Source: Chryseobacterium turcicum (lineage in GTDB: Bacteria > Bacteroidota > Bacteroidia > Flavobacteriales > Weeksellaceae). Taken from it: a stretch of 64,000 nucleotides of DNA. Every line of letters begins with the position of its first letter. Position 1 is the stretch's first letter. Below, piece by piece: positions 39,313 through 48,310 of the stretch. The position numbers and the translations under genes are program-made. The stretch is from NCBI RefSeq assembly GCF_021010565.1, contig NZ_JAJNAY010000002.1:868001-932000 (forward strand). Reading direction: 5' to 3'. Under the pieces are notes generated by a model. That model worked only from the letters and a program-made list of their open reading frames with translations. It was not told the DNA's origin and searched no databases.

Positions 39313-40212
39313 ATGGTAAAACTACAAACTAAATTTAAAATTCTCACCGGCATTATAGCTATTTTATTTTTCAATATTTCTTGCGGACAAAAACAGCAAT
39401 CAAAACTCAAAAAGAATGATATGCTACCTAAAGAAATTAATCTCAATCCGAAAACATCCAAAATCATTGACAGTATTTTTATTTTAAAAATGGGCAAAAA
39501 AACACTTGAAGTGTTACAAATTTTTGAGCTAAAAAATGGTATAATAACTCATGGTAACATAAAATATTTTGTGAATGACACATTGAATTCAACCACAAAC
39601 GACACGTTTGACTCAAACGGAAATAATATAGAAAGTCACACCATCCATCATTTTAAAAATTCAAATATGACATTCCGTAAGGAACTTGATAATTATGGAA
39701 ATATGGTCAGTGTCGCAATCGAAGAAGATGGTAGAATAAGCCATTTGAAATACAAAAACATCTACCGAAATAATCAATTAGCAGAGTCGTCACTAATTTC
39801 AGAATACAGCGGCAAAACGATTAATAAAACAGTTCTTGAATATGATTCTAACGGCAATTTGGTGAAAGAAAAATCTAAAGAATCCGAGAGTGAATATCAA
39901 TACAATCAAGATAAAAAAGTAACTCTTTACAAGCATATCAAAAATGGTGTTGTAGGTGAACGGATTATTTATCATTACAATAATAAACTTCTTACTAAAA
40001 TGGAATGGTACGAAAATATAATATCACCAAACCCGATGATAACAGAATACGCTTATAATGACAAATATCAACTTGTTTTAGAAATTCAAAAAGAATTTGC
40101 ATCGAAAACGGAATACAAAAACTATAATTCATACAACAACTGGCAAAGAAAAGAACAATATTCAGGAGGTGAAATGGACAGATTAACGACCAGAACTTTT
40201 TTTGATAAATAA
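39313..40212 (+). CDS. Lipoprotein with RHS/YD-like repeats
   Basis: 299 residues. The signal ends at NISCGQ. The body has repeats such as LEYDSNGNLVKEKSKESESE, YQYNQDKKVTLYKHIK and TEYAYNDKYQLVLEIQKEFA, each with the aromatic-rich pattern of YD (RHS) repeats. It starts 10 bp after rmuC, so may be co-transcribed. Function unknown. It is too short to be an RHS toxin. Confidence 0.7.
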   Translation: MVKLQTKFKILTGIIAILFFNISCGQKQQSKLKKNDMLPKEINLNPKTSKIIDSIFILKMGKKTLEVLQIFELKNGIITHGNIKYFVNDTLNSTTNDTFDSNGNNIESHTIHHFKNSNMTFRKELDNYGNMVSVAIEEDGRISHLKYKNIYRNNQLAESSLISEYSGKTINKTVLEYDSNGNLVKEKSKESESEYQYNQDKKVTLYKHIKNGVVGERIIYHYNNKLLTKMEWYENIISPNPMITEYAYNDKYQLVLEIQKEFASKTEYKNYNSYNNWQRKEQYSGGEMDRLTTRTFFDK

Positions 40213-40240
40213 ATCTAAATTTCAGACAATTTGGGAATTC

Positions 40241-40271
40241 TTGATAAATCATTTTTAAAAAAGTATTTTTG
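40241..40271 (+). promoter_or_regulatory. Promoter of the SpoU methyltransferase gene
   Basis: TTG (40241-40243), a 20-bp spacer and TATTTTTG (40264-40271), 18 bp before the ATG. Confidence 0.6.
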
Positions 40272-40289
40272 TATCATAATTGATAAATC

Positions 40290-41057
40290 ATGCTAATCGA
40301 AAGTTTCCAAAACGAAAAGATAAAACACATCACAAAACTTCTTACAGACAACCGTTTTCGCAAAAAATCGGAAGTATTTGTCGTTGAAGGACAACAGGAA
40401 AATGAAAGAGCTCTGAAATATGATTTTGAAGCTGTGGAATTTTATATCTGTGAAAATATTTTCAAAGGAAGTACACCTAAAGAAAAAATTCATTTGGTAA
40501 GTGATAAAGTCTACGAAAAAATTGCTTACCGCGGCAGCTCTGAAGGAATCATTGGCGTTTACAAAACCAAAGAAGCAGATTTAAAAAGCTTTAAGCCAAA
40601 AGAAAACTCAACCGTAATTATCGTTGAGGGTGTTGAAAAACCAGGAAATTTAGGAGCGATTTTAAGAAGCTGTGAAGCTTTTGGAATTGACGCGCTTATT
40701 GTGGCTGACGGAAAAACAGATTTTTACAATCCAAATGTTATTCGATCAAGTGTAGGTTGTCTTTTTGGAATGGACGTTTTTCAGGCTGAAAACAATGAAG
40801 TCTTTGAATTTTTACAGAAAAACAATTTTAATATCTACACAACTATTATGGATGAAACTTCCAAAGATATGTTTGTGCGAGATTTCACAAAACGTTCTGC
40901 CGTTTTATTTGGCACTGAACATTCCGGATTAAGCGATTTCTGGTTGGGTAAAGGTCAAAACACACTAATACCGATGACCGGAAGTATTGACTCATTAAAT
41001 CTAAGCAATGCAGTTGCAATTACCTGCTATGAAGCATTAAGACAAAAGAAATCTTAA
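40290..41057 (+). CDS. TrmH/SpoU family RNA 2'-O-methyltransferase
   Basis: 255 residues. The N-terminal substrate-binding part (KITKLLTDNRFRKKSEVFVV) is followed by the SPOUT knot: motif 1 VEKPGNLGAILRSCEAFGID, motif 2 LFGTEHSGLSD, and motif 3 IPMTGSIDSLNLSNAVAITC. It methylates ribose in rRNA or tRNA with SAM. RlmB, TrmH and TsnR-like subtypes cannot be told apart by eye. Confidence 0.93.
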   Translation: MLIESFQNEKIKHITKLLTDNRFRKKSEVFVVEGQQENERALKYDFEAVEFYICENIFKGSTPKEKIHLVSDKVYEKIAYRGSSEGIIGVYKTKEADLKSFKPKENSTVIIVEGVEKPGNLGAILRSCEAFGIDALIVADGKTDFYNPNVIRSSVGCLFGMDVFQAENNEVFEFLQKNNFNIYTTIMDETSKDMFVRDFTKRSAVLFGTEHSGLSDFWLGKGQNTLIPMTGSIDSLNLSNAVAITCYEALRQKKS

Positions 41058-41081
41058 AGCTTTAAAATTATTAGACATAAA

Positions 41082-41114
41082 AAAACCGTCTCGCTAAGCG
41101 AAACGGTTCTTTTA
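41082..41114. terminator. Bidirectional terminator
   Basis: AACCGT..ACGGTT with an inner TCGC/GCGA pair around a 3-nt loop, and A/T runs on both sides. It lies between the plus-strand methyltransferase and the minus-strand small lipoprotein gene. Confidence 0.8.
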
Positions 41115-41132
41115 TCTTTTAATCGTAACTGA

Positions 41133-41360
41133 TTAGTGTGCAGCTGGAGCAGCAACTTTAGCAGTAGAATCGATCGCTTTAGTAGCTGAATCAGCAACTT
41201 TAGAGATTGAATCTGTAGCAGCACCTGCAGTAGAATCAATAGCAGCAACAGCAGAATCAGCAGTAGCGTTAGCAGAGTCAGCTCCAGTTGTAGCTTCACC
41301 TTTTTTACAAGCAACTAAAGAGATTGCAGCGATAGCAGCTACGAATAATGACTTTTTCAT
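41133..41360 (-). CDS. Small Ala/Ser/Asp-rich lipoprotein
   Basis: 75 residues. The signal MKKSLFVAAIAAISLVAC gives a lipid-anchored Cys. The mature part is made of degenerate repeats (ADSANATADSA, AIDSTAGAATDS, VADSATKAIDSTAK) of mostly Ala, Ser, Thr, Asp. It could be a helical, fibrous surface protein. No family is recognised. A TACCTTTG -7 element lies at 41431-41438 (minus). Confidence 0.75.
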   Translation of the reverse strand: MKKSLFVAAIAAISLVACKKGEATTGADSANATADSAVAAIDSTAGAATDSISKVADSATKAIDSTAKVAAPAAH

Positions 41361-41453
41361 AATAAATTAAATTTAATTTTGTTAATATTGTTTTTTAAAT
41401 CTTTTTCTCTGTTCGGTTATTTGAACAAGACAAAGGTATAGCAGATGTGAAAT

Positions 41454-41484
41454 TTGTTTATGAAAAATAATTGTAATAACTTTG
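41454..41484 (+). promoter_or_regulatory. Promoter of the 41545 gene
   Basis: TTG (41454-41456), a 20-bp spacer and TAACTTTG (41477-41484). The start is expected about 50 bp before the GTG at 41545. Confidence 0.6.
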
Positions 41485-41544
41485 TAAAATAGTTTTACAA
41501 ATTAATAAAACTGAAAATCAACAACTTAACTACTTTACTATAAA

Positions 41545-42711
41545 GTGACAGATTTAGACCTCTTACATTTTGAGCAGCTCAAAAAGGACGTTCAAGCTCA
41601 ATATTTGAAAGAATACACCCCTTCTTATGATGAAATATCTAAGTGGAAGGGTATTGATATTATATATTTTCAGGAAGACCTTAGGAAAAAAGCCAAAGGT
41701 AACATCAGTGAAAAGTCTTTTTACACTTATTTTAAATCTTCTCCCGTATCAAAATTACCACGTATCGACATGCTTAATTTATTGAGTATTTATGCGGGTT
41801 ACGACTCATGGTACGACTTTAAAAAGAACCATCTTTTTGCAGGAGAATTATTAAGTGATGAAAAGGATTTAAGTGATGACGAACTGAAAGAATTAGAAAA
41901 AACAGTCTCTAGTGCATTAAACTTACCTAAAACCGAAGAAGAACCTAAAAAATTAGAGTTCAACGATAAAGAAAACACCGTTTTACAAGAAAATAATACT
42001 GATAATCAATTAATTGAAAAAAAACAACCTATTTCTGAGCTTACGCCAAAAACAGAAATAAAACCATTAAAAAAGAGCTATCAAAGAATCGCTTGGATAG
42101 CCGCAACATTCGTTTTTGTTATTTTGTTGGGACTTTTAGGTTTTAAGGATGAAATTTTTCAAAAAACGTATGTGTATTGTTTTACAGACGCCGACAGAAA
42201 TCTAAATGTTCAACGTGATATTGAAATTAAAGTTATTAAAGAAAACGAATCTCCAATTTTATACAGAATTAAACCTGGAGAATGTTTCATCTATCCCACA
42301 AAGGACAAAACTCTGAAAATGCAAATCAGCTCTACCGTTTATGAAGACCTTGAAGTCAACAGAAATCTTGAAAATGCTCCTGAAGAAGAAACAATAGAAC
42401 TAAAGCCGGATGATTATAAAATGGCGCTCTATTACTTCTCTATAAAAGACATTAACGGAGACAACTCTGAGCAACTCATCAAACAGAAAAGAAAACAGCT
42501 GGAAAATCTCATCAGCAACACCGCTACAATAACGCAGGTTTACGACAGTGATATTTACGGTCTTGAAACATTAGATAAGCAGGATTATATTACTTTGGTA
42601 ACGACCCCCACAACTTCTCTAAAAAATCTGAACGTTATTGAAATGAAAAAAGACAAAGGAAAAATAGTATCTATCAAATTTAAAATCTCAAACCATGAAA
42701 ACAATAAATAA
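41545..42711 (+). CDS. Single-pass membrane protein with an N-terminal HTH-like domain
   Basis: 388 residues from a GTG start. Residues ~30-100 (ISEKSFYTYF, then IDMLNLLSIYAGYDSWYDFK) resemble a small helical domain common in Bacteroidota, where it precedes a membrane helix in proteins of unknown function. One helix follows at ~178-196 (IAWIAATFVFVILLGLLGF), and the C-terminal part should be outside the membrane. The 3' end overlaps the next lipoprotein gene by 17 bp, so the two are probably made together. Confidence 0.7.
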   Translation: MTDLDLLHFEQLKKDVQAQYLKEYTPSYDEISKWKGIDIIYFQEDLRKKAKGNISEKSFYTYFKSSPVSKLPRIDMLNLLSIYAGYDSWYDFKKNHLFAGELLSDEKDLSDDELKELEKTVSSALNLPKTEEEPKKLEFNDKENTVLQENNTDNQLIEKKQPISELTPKTEIKPLKKSYQRIAWIAATFVFVILLGLLGFKDEIFQKTYVYCFTDADRNLNVQRDIEIKVIKENESPILYRIKPGECFIYPTKDKTLKMQISSTVYEDLEVNRNLENAPEEETIELKPDDYKMALYYFSIKDINGDNSEQLIKQKRKQLENLISNTATITQVYDSDIYGLETLDKQDYITLVTTPTTSLKNLNVIEMKKDKGKIVSIKFKISNHENNK

Positions 42712-43276
42712 CTTTTTGTTTTTAACGATACTTCTTGGCGTCATCATGATTGCCTGCACAAAAAAAGAAGAAAACAACAGCGTAAGCGACCTTGAAAAAC
42801 TAAGAAACACAAACAATATCAATGTTTTGATGGACAGCACACAAGCGATTAATGCTATTACTTTGCAAAAAGTACAAGATGTGCTTGATCTGTCGACTCT
42901 TTATCTTTCGGGAAATAAAAAAACCGAAATCGACACCGCTATTTACTCGAAAATTGAGAAATATTTTCAGAAATCTGACTCTACGACTTTTCAGGGACTT
43001 TTTAAGGAACTTGAAAGCCTAAAAGTAAAGAAGGTAAAAGTAAGCAACATCAATGTTTTCAAGAAAATTAATGATAAAGATACTTTAGATTTCGCAAAAT
43101 TTAATGTAGAATATATTGGCGACAAAAATAAATCGATTGGAAATTTTGAAAGAAGTGCACAATATACACTGGTCTCTAAAGCCACCGAAAAAAATAAAGA
43201 ATTTAAGTTTTATTTTATTAAATTCTACTCAGATTTGCTTAAAAAAGACAGCACATCGGTAGGCGTTACAAGATAA
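42695..43276 (+). CDS. Lipoprotein of unknown function
   Basis: 193 residues, signal up to MIACTK. The mature part is helical and Lys/Asp/Glu-rich. It overlaps the 41545 gene by 17 bp at its start, and the 3' end of the folate cyclo-ligase gene on the other strand by 52 bp. Because it is co-encoded with a membrane protein, it may act as its outer partner (inference). Confidence 0.75.
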   Translation: MKTINNFLFLTILLGVIMIACTKKEENNSVSDLEKLRNTNNINVLMDSTQAINAITLQKVQDVLDLSTLYLSGNKKTEIDTAIYSKIEKYFQKSDSTTFQGLFKELESLKVKKVKVSNINVFKKINDKDTLDFAKFNVEYIGDKNKSIGNFERSAQYTLVSKATEKNKEFKFYFIKFYSDLLKKDSTSVGVTR

Positions 43277-43800
43277 TCTAAGGGAATATCATTTTCCCAG
43301 ATATCATCAATTATATCATCGGGGTTAAAATAATTAACTCCGATTTTTTTTGAATCTTTTGAAATATTATTAAAAAATTCATCATAAAATCCCTTTCCAT
43401 AGCCTACTCTATTTCCTTTATGGTCACAATAAAGCAAAGGTGTGATGACGAAATCAAAATCTAAAACCCCAGAATCTTCACTTGAAAGAGGCTCAGAGAT
43501 TCCCCAATTATTGGTTTCAAATTCAGTATCAGAAGAAATTTCCACAGAAATAAGTTTTGTATCAACAATCTTAGGAACATAGACTTTAATGTTTCGGTCT
43601 AAGAAGTAATCAATAAAAATCTGAGTATTCATTTCTTTAAACTTCTCAATCGGAATAAAAATATGAACCTTCTGTTCTGAAATCGGTTTAAAATAATTGA
43701 TGAAATTTGCAAAAATCTTTTCAGACAAAAGGGAAACCTCATCTTGTGACAGGCTTTTTCTTTTTTCAAGATATGCTTTTCTGATTTCTGATTTTTTCAT
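43225..43800 (-). CDS. 5-formyltetrahydrofolate cyclo-ligase
   Basis: 191 residues from ATG at 43798-43800 (a TTG two codons earlier is possible). It converts 5-formyl-THF to 5,10-methenyl-THF with ATP. The signature GNRVGYGKGFYDEFF is near residue 130, and the N-terminal KKSEIRKAYLEKRKSLSQDE and ending VTPTDVLSF are typical. Its 3' end overlaps the convergent lipoprotein gene by 52 bp. A TAAATTTG element lies 3 bp before the ATG. Confidence 0.92.
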   Translation of the reverse strand: MKKSEIRKAYLEKRKSLSQDEVSLLSEKIFANFINYFKPISEQKVHIFIPIEKFKEMNTQIFIDYFLDRNIKVYVPKIVDTKLISVEISSDTEFETNNWGISEPLSSEDSGVLDFDFVITPLLYCDHKGNRVGYGKGFYDEFFNNISKDSKKIGVNYFNPDDIIDDIWENDIPLDYLVTPTDVLSFLSKSE

Positions 43801-43803
43801 TTT

Positions 43804-43811
43804 CAAATTTA
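43804..43811 (-). promoter_or_regulatory. Possible -7 element of the cyclo-ligase gene
   Basis: TAAATTTG on the minus strand ends 3 bp before the ATG, which would make a leaderless mRNA. No convincing -33 element is visible. Confidence 0.3.
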
Positions 43812-44059
43812 TAAAAATAAAATATTGGATGATTAGACATTCTGATTGATTGGTTTAATATTTACAAATATGAGTATTCATTTGATTTTTTTTGAACCAT
43901 TAAGATTTTATTAAGGAGTTTAGAATCGTTAAGTTGAACTTCGCTTTAAGCATTTTGCTAAATAAGATGTTAGCATTTACTATCAAAAACACAACACTAT
44001 TTACATTTTTCTAAGCAGATACAACTCTTCCGGAGTTTTATAATGGAGTTTTATTTCAC
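43812..44059. other. Intergenic stretch without visible genes
   Basis: About 250 bp of AT-rich sequence. I see no open frame with a start, no tRNA and no repeat. It lies upstream of the folate cyclo-ligase gene. Confidence 0.6.
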
Positions 44060-44093
44060 AAAAAAAGTTGTGCCTTTAGAGAACACAACTTTT
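44060..44093 (-). terminator. Terminator of trhO
   Basis: AAAGTTGTG (44064-44072) and CACAACTTT (44084-44092) pair, and a T7 run follows on the minus strand, 26 bp past the trhO stop. Confidence 0.8.
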
Positions 44094-44118
44094 ATATGAT
44101 TATCAATATGAAGATTGA

Positions 44119-45474
44119 TTATCCTAAAATTTTATATATTTTATCTGACAAACGAACTCTGAACGGTAGCTCAAAAGTTATCTGATCACCTATTTTTCCT
44201 GCTTCACAAGAGTTTCCATCAACAAATATTTCAGTAATCGTAATTTCTTGCTCGCCTGTAGTAGGACCAGAAATTAAAACCTTATCTCCTACAGCGACTT
44301 CGCCATTTTCAAGTAAAAACTGAGCAATTTTTGATTTTGTATAGTAATGCTCTGCTTTCCCAAGCAATGATTTTTTAACAGCAATTTTCTGACGAATATT
44401 TTTAGCCTCAACTTTTGCTAAAGGTTTATTGGGTAAATCTCCTGAATTTTTAAAAGTTAAAGCATCAGATTTTCCTTTTCTGAATACTTTATTGCCAACC
44501 TGCAATCCTCTTCTTAAGACAACCTGTTCTTCAACCGGTAAATGGGTTATTTCTAAACATTCAGTAGAGCAACAGTTTTCCATCGCGGTTTTACAGTCAT
44601 CACATTGTATAAACAACAAATGACAGGCATCATTGGCACAATTGGTATGGTTATCACACGGTTTTCCACATTGGTGACACTGAGAAATAATATCGTCGGT
44701 AATTCTTTCACCTAAGCGATGGTCAAACACAAAGTTTTTACCAATGAATTTACTTTCAATATTATCTTCTTTAATTTGACGGGTATATTCAATAATTCCG
44801 CCTTCTAACTGATAGACATTTTTAAAACCTTGGTGTTTAAAATAAGCACTGGCTTTTTCACAACGAATTCCACCGGTACAATACATCAAAAGATTTTTAT
44901 CTTCTTTAAAATCTTGTAACTGATCATTGATAATTGGCAAACTTTCTCTGAAGTTTTCTACATCGGGAGTAATTGCACCCTCGAAATGCCCTACTTCACT
45001 TTCGTAATGATTTCTAAAATCTACCACAATTGTATTGGGATCACCCAACAAATCGTTGAATTCTTGTGCTTTTAAATGTATTCCTTTATTAGTTACATCA
45101 AAAGTTTCATCATGAAGACCGTCAGCAACAATTTTATGTCGCACCTTAATGGTTAATTTTAAAAAAGAATGATTGTCTTGCTCCACAGCAACATTAAGAC
45201 GGATTCCTTTCATAAAATCATACACCTCAAGCGTATTTCGAAAATCTTCCAAATAATCAGCTGGAATACTCATCTGAGCATTAATACCTTCATGCGCAAC
45301 ATAGATACGACCTAATGCATCGAGTGCATTCCAGGCTATAAATAAGTCATCGCGAAATTTTTTAGGATTTTCAATTTTGGCATACGCATAGAAAGATAAT
45401 GTAAGACGTTGCTTACCGGCCTCATCAATAAGTTGAGCTCTTTCTTCTGCGCTTAAGGTGTTGTACAGTTGCAT
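44119..45474 (-). CDS. trhO: tRNA uridine(34) hydroxylase TrhO (rhodanese family)
   Basis: 451 residues. The N-terminal acylphosphatase-like part is followed by a rhodanese domain (~145-240) with the active-site C199 in YCTGGIRCEK. A Cys-rich segment at ~266-306 (CHQCGKPC, CDDCKTAMENCC) probably binds metal. TrhO (YceA) hydroxylates U34 in tRNA with O2. About 110 C-terminal residues lie beyond the shorter enterobacterial protein. A promoter lies at 45509-45540. Confidence 0.9.
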   Translation of the reverse strand: MQLYNTLSAEERAQLIDEAGKQRLTLSFYAYAKIENPKKFRDDLFIAWNALDALGRIYVAHEGINAQMSIPADYLEDFRNTLEVYDFMKGIRLNVAVEQDNHSFLKLTIKVRHKIVADGLHDETFDVTNKGIHLKAQEFNDLLGDPNTIVVDFRNHYESEVGHFEGAITPDVENFRESLPIINDQLQDFKEDKNLLMYCTGGIRCEKASAYFKHQGFKNVYQLEGGIIEYTRQIKEDNIESKFIGKNFVFDHRLGERITDDIISQCHQCGKPCDNHTNCANDACHLLFIQCDDCKTAMENCCSTECLEITHLPVEEQVVLRRGLQVGNKVFRKGKSDALTFKNSGDLPNKPLAKVEAKNIRQKIAVKKSLLGKAEHYYTKSKIAQFLLENGEVAVGDKVLISGPTTGEQEITITEIFVDGNSCEAGKIGDQITFELPFRVRLSDKIYKILG

Positions 45475-45508
45475 GCTATAAACGGTTTAAGTGAGAAATT
45501 TATTTTTG

Positions 45509-45540
45509 CAAAGATAAGAATTTTTCGGCGAGTTTATCAA
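45509..45540 (-). promoter_or_regulatory. Promoter of trhO
   Basis: On the minus strand TTG (45538-45540), a 21-bp spacer and TATCTTTG (45509-45516), 34 bp before the ATG. Confidence 0.55.
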
Positions 45541-45719
45541 AGTGATACTTATCACAAAGTCTATTAGAATGTAAAAATGTCAGTATTTTTTTTAATAAAT
45601 TCTTAAGCTTTGTTAATAATACCCGAAGAATTATGACGTAAGGTATAAAATGACACAATACCCGTTAAATTTTAGTTAAAACAGTAACACAGCATAATAA
45701 TTGCATACTTATTTAACAT

Positions 45720-45727
45720 TAAATTTG
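45720..45727 (+). promoter_or_regulatory. Likely -7 element of the HtrA gene
   Basis: TAAATTTG lies 39 bp before the ATG. A TTG at 45701 is 16 bp away, shorter than usual. Confidence 0.4.
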
Positions 45728-45766
45728 TGTTCAACAATAGTATAAATTAAAAAAAGAAGACATAAA

Positions 45767-47299
45767 ATGAAGAGTACTTTTAAAAAACTTTTACCATTTG
45801 CCTTTGTGGGAATCCTCTCAGGAGCGACTACCGTTGGCGTACAACAATATTTAGGTCACGATTCTAATAACAGTGATCAATCTTATTTCACAAAATCTAC
45901 TAATGCATCTTTTGTAGGAATGAATACTGCAAATGTGGGTGATGATTTTGTGAAAGCATCGAAAACGACAGTTCCGGCTGTAGTCACCATCAAAAATTAT
46001 CAAAACAGAGCATCGAGCAGAGCATCTGATCAAGATTTGTTTGATTTCTTTTTTGGAGATCCATTTGGTGGAAAAGGCCAGCAAAGACAGAGACAGCAGC
46101 AACAGCAAACGCCAGACAACATTCCTTCTGGGTTAGGATCGGGAGTAATTATTTCTCCAGACGGATATATCATTTCAAACAACCACGTTGTGGCGGGAGC
46201 CAATAAGCTTGAAGTTGTTTTAAGCAACAAAAAATCTTATATCGCAACTTTGGTGGGCACTGACCCCAATACCGATATTTCATTATTAAAAATCGAAGAA
46301 AAAGGACTTCCATTTTTAAATTTTGCAAATTCTGACAACGTTGAAGTTGGACAATGGGTTTTAGCTGTAGGTAACCCTCTTGGATTAAACTCTACCGTTA
46401 CTGCAGGGATTATTTCTGCCAAAGGAAGAGGAATAGGAATTTTGAGTGGACAAGGAAAAGCAACCAACCCTATTGAAAGTTTCATCCAAACAGATGCGGC
46501 TATTAACCCAGGAAACTCGGGAGGAGCATTGGTGAATGTAAATGGAGATTTGATAGGAATCAACTCTGCAATTTCATCTACAAACGGATATTACCAAGGA
46601 TACGGATTTGCTGTTCCTTCGAACTTAGCAAGAAAAATTATCGAGGATATTAAGAAATTTGGTATCGTACAGAGAGGTTTCTTAGGGGTAAATTCTTTAG
46701 ACTTATCTAATGACCAACAAGTTGCTTTTTACAACAAAGAAAAGAAAACCAATATAAAAACTGGTTCGGGAGTTTACGTTACAGGTCTTCCTGACAATAG
46801 CGCTGCCCAAGATGCAGGAATGAAAGTAGGAGATATTATTACCAAAATAGACACTTATGCGATTACCGATTTTGCAGATTTATCTATTGCAATCGGAAGT
46901 AAAAGACCTGGTGATAAAGTACAAGTAACCTACACAAGAAATGGAAAAGACATTACCTCAACAGTTACATTAAAAGACCAAAAAGGTGGAACTTCTACAA
47001 GAACAAAAGCCGATTTAACAGTGACTGAAAAAATAGGTGCAGAATTCCAAAGTTTAGACGATAGAACGAAGTCTTACTATGGTCTTACCAGCGGAATTGT
47101 TGCAAAAAATGTGATTGAAGGAAGCGAAATGGCAAAAGCAGGAATAGTAGACAACTACATCATTACAGAAATTAATGGTAAACCTGTAAATGCTCAGAAA
47201 GACGTAGAAAGTATTTTAGGTAAATTCTCTGGAACCGTTCAAATAAAATACATGGACGACTACGGTAGAAATTACACAAGAGGATTTAAAATGCCTTAA
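45767..47299 (+). CDS. HtrA/DegP-family periplasmic serine protease with two PDZ domains
   Basis: 510 residues with an N-terminal signal or anchor (LLPFAFVGILSGATTVGV). The trypsin-like domain has the triad H140 (SNNHVVAG), D170 (NTDISLLK) and S251 (NPGNSGGA). A Gln/Arg-rich loop follows GGKG at ~104-116, between the N-terminal region and the protease core. Two PDZ domains lie at ~300-400 and ~420-505. It degrades or refolds misfolded envelope proteins. A strong terminator follows. Confidence 0.95.
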   Translation: MKSTFKKLLPFAFVGILSGATTVGVQQYLGHDSNNSDQSYFTKSTNASFVGMNTANVGDDFVKASKTTVPAVVTIKNYQNRASSRASDQDLFDFFFGDPFGGKGQQRQRQQQQQTPDNIPSGLGSGVIISPDGYIISNNHVVAGANKLEVVLSNKKSYIATLVGTDPNTDISLLKIEEKGLPFLNFANSDNVEVGQWVLAVGNPLGLNSTVTAGIISAKGRGIGILSGQGKATNPIESFIQTDAAINPGNSGGALVNVNGDLIGINSAISSTNGYYQGYGFAVPSNLARKIIEDIKKFGIVQRGFLGVNSLDLSNDQQVAFYNKEKKTNIKTGSGVYVTGLPDNSAAQDAGMKVGDIITKIDTYAITDFADLSIAIGSKRPGDKVQVTYTRNGKDITSTVTLKDQKGGTSTRTKADLTVTEKIGAEFQSLDDRTKSYYGLTSGIVAKNVIEGSEMAKAGIVDNYIITEINGKPVNAQKDVESILGKFSGTVQIKYMDDYGRNYTRGFKMP

Positions 47300-47321
47300 T
47301 ACAAGTAAACAACTGATAAAC

Positions 47322-47359
47322 AAAAACGCTGCAGACTTTAAAATCTGCAGCGTTTTTTT
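47322..47359. terminator. Bidirectional terminator of the HtrA gene
   Basis: A 14-bp stem: AAAAACGCTGCAGA (47322-47335) and TCTGCAGCGTTTTT (47344-47357), with an 8-nt loop and T-run. Confidence 0.9.
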
Positions 47360-47372
47360 ATGTTTTAAAAGA

Positions 47373-47825
47373 TTACTTTTTATTCATTTTTTCAGCAATT
47401 CTTTTCTTTTTATTTCTTTCATAAATGACTTCTACAATCTTACCGCCCATCCATGCAAATGGAAAAAAGACGAGGAAAATAGAAATTTTATAAAATGTAG
47501 GATGATAAGGAAGAATAATTACATCAAGCATTGCAATAAAAAGCATGATGAAACCAATAAGAATTGCATAAGCCACTTTTGCATATTTTACAATCATAGC
47601 AGTAACAACCCCACCTACTGTAGTTCCTAACCCTGAAATAAAAAGCAAAAAGCCAAAGAAGGCATCATTATTTTTCATGCTTTCTAAAAATCTCTGCCAA
47701 TGCTCAAACGGAGCAAACGCATCAAAGGTAACCCACTTTGGAAAAGCCCTTATACCAAGAGTGATAATAAGCCCTGCAATAGCAAGGCCCACCAAAACTG
47801 CAAATGTATTTCTTATAAAATTCAT
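47373..47825 (-). CDS. Four-helix integral membrane protein of unknown function
   Basis: 150 residues with four hydrophobic helices (~8-26, 57-79, 84-105, 113-130) and a basic C-terminus (YERNKKKRIAEKMNKK). No family recognised. It overlaps the ridA stop by 1 bp (TAATG), so it is likely translated together with it. Confidence 0.75.
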   Translation of the reverse strand: MNFIRNTFAVLVGLAIAGLIITLGIRAFPKWVTFDAFAPFEHWQRFLESMKNNDAFFGFLLFISGLGTTVGGVVTAMIVKYAKVAYAILIGFIMLFIAMLDVIILPYHPTFYKISIFLVFFPFAWMGGKIVEVIYERNKKKRIAEKMNKK

Positions 47826-48205
47826 TAATCCTGATGTGCAATCATAGAAATTTCGATATCAACATTTTTTGGCAAACAAGAAACCTGTACCGTTTCACGT
47901 GCCGGGAAGCTTTCAGCATCAAGATAAGATGCATAAATATCATTCATTACCGCAAAATCATCCATGCTCTTAAGGAAAATACTTGCCTTAACAACATTTT
48001 TAAACGTCATACCTGCTTCTGTAAGGATTGCCTCAAGGTTTTTCATTACCTGATGTGTTTCCTTTTCTATTCCTTCTACCAGCTTACCTGTTGCAGGATC
48101 TACCGGAATCTGACCCGAAATATACAAAACTCCGTTGGCAAGATTTGCTTGAGAATAAGGACCAATCGCTGCAGGAGCGTTTACTGTGTTGATGATTGTT
48201 TTCAT
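47825..48205 (-). CDS. RidA family protein
   Basis: 126 residues with the RidA core: NAPAAIGPYSQANLANGVLY, GQIPVDPATGKLVEG, FPARETVQVSCLPKN. Active-site Arg (PARETVQV) and Glu near the C-terminus (DIEISMIA) are present. RidA proteins deaminate reactive enamine/imine intermediates such as 2-aminoacrylate. It is upstream of the membrane protein in a two-gene unit, with a promoter at 48275-48303. Confidence 0.92.
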   Translation of the reverse strand: MKTIINTVNAPAAIGPYSQANLANGVLYISGQIPVDPATGKLVEGIEKETHQVMKNLEAILTEAGMTFKNVVKASIFLKSMDDFAVMNDIYASYLDAESFPARETVQVSCLPKNVDIEISMIAHQD

Positions 48206-48274
48206 ATTTAGATTTATTTACTTTAAAAAATCATACCAAATCCTTTACGATTTGAATATAGTTTATTTTGGGTG

Positions 48275-48303
48275 CAAAGATAAAATTTATATTGTAAAAT
48301 CAA
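48275..48303 (-). promoter_or_regulatory. Promoter of the ridA-membrane protein unit
   Basis: On the minus strand TTG (48301-48303), an 18-bp spacer and TATCTTTG (48275-48282). The leader would be about 65 nt. Confidence 0.5.
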
Positions 48304-48310
48304 TATGACT

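Noticed and set aside
41054..41314. Leu-rich open frame on the minus strand
   Set aside because: It is another frame of the 75-residue lipoprotein gene, and its composition reflects Ala/Ser codons.
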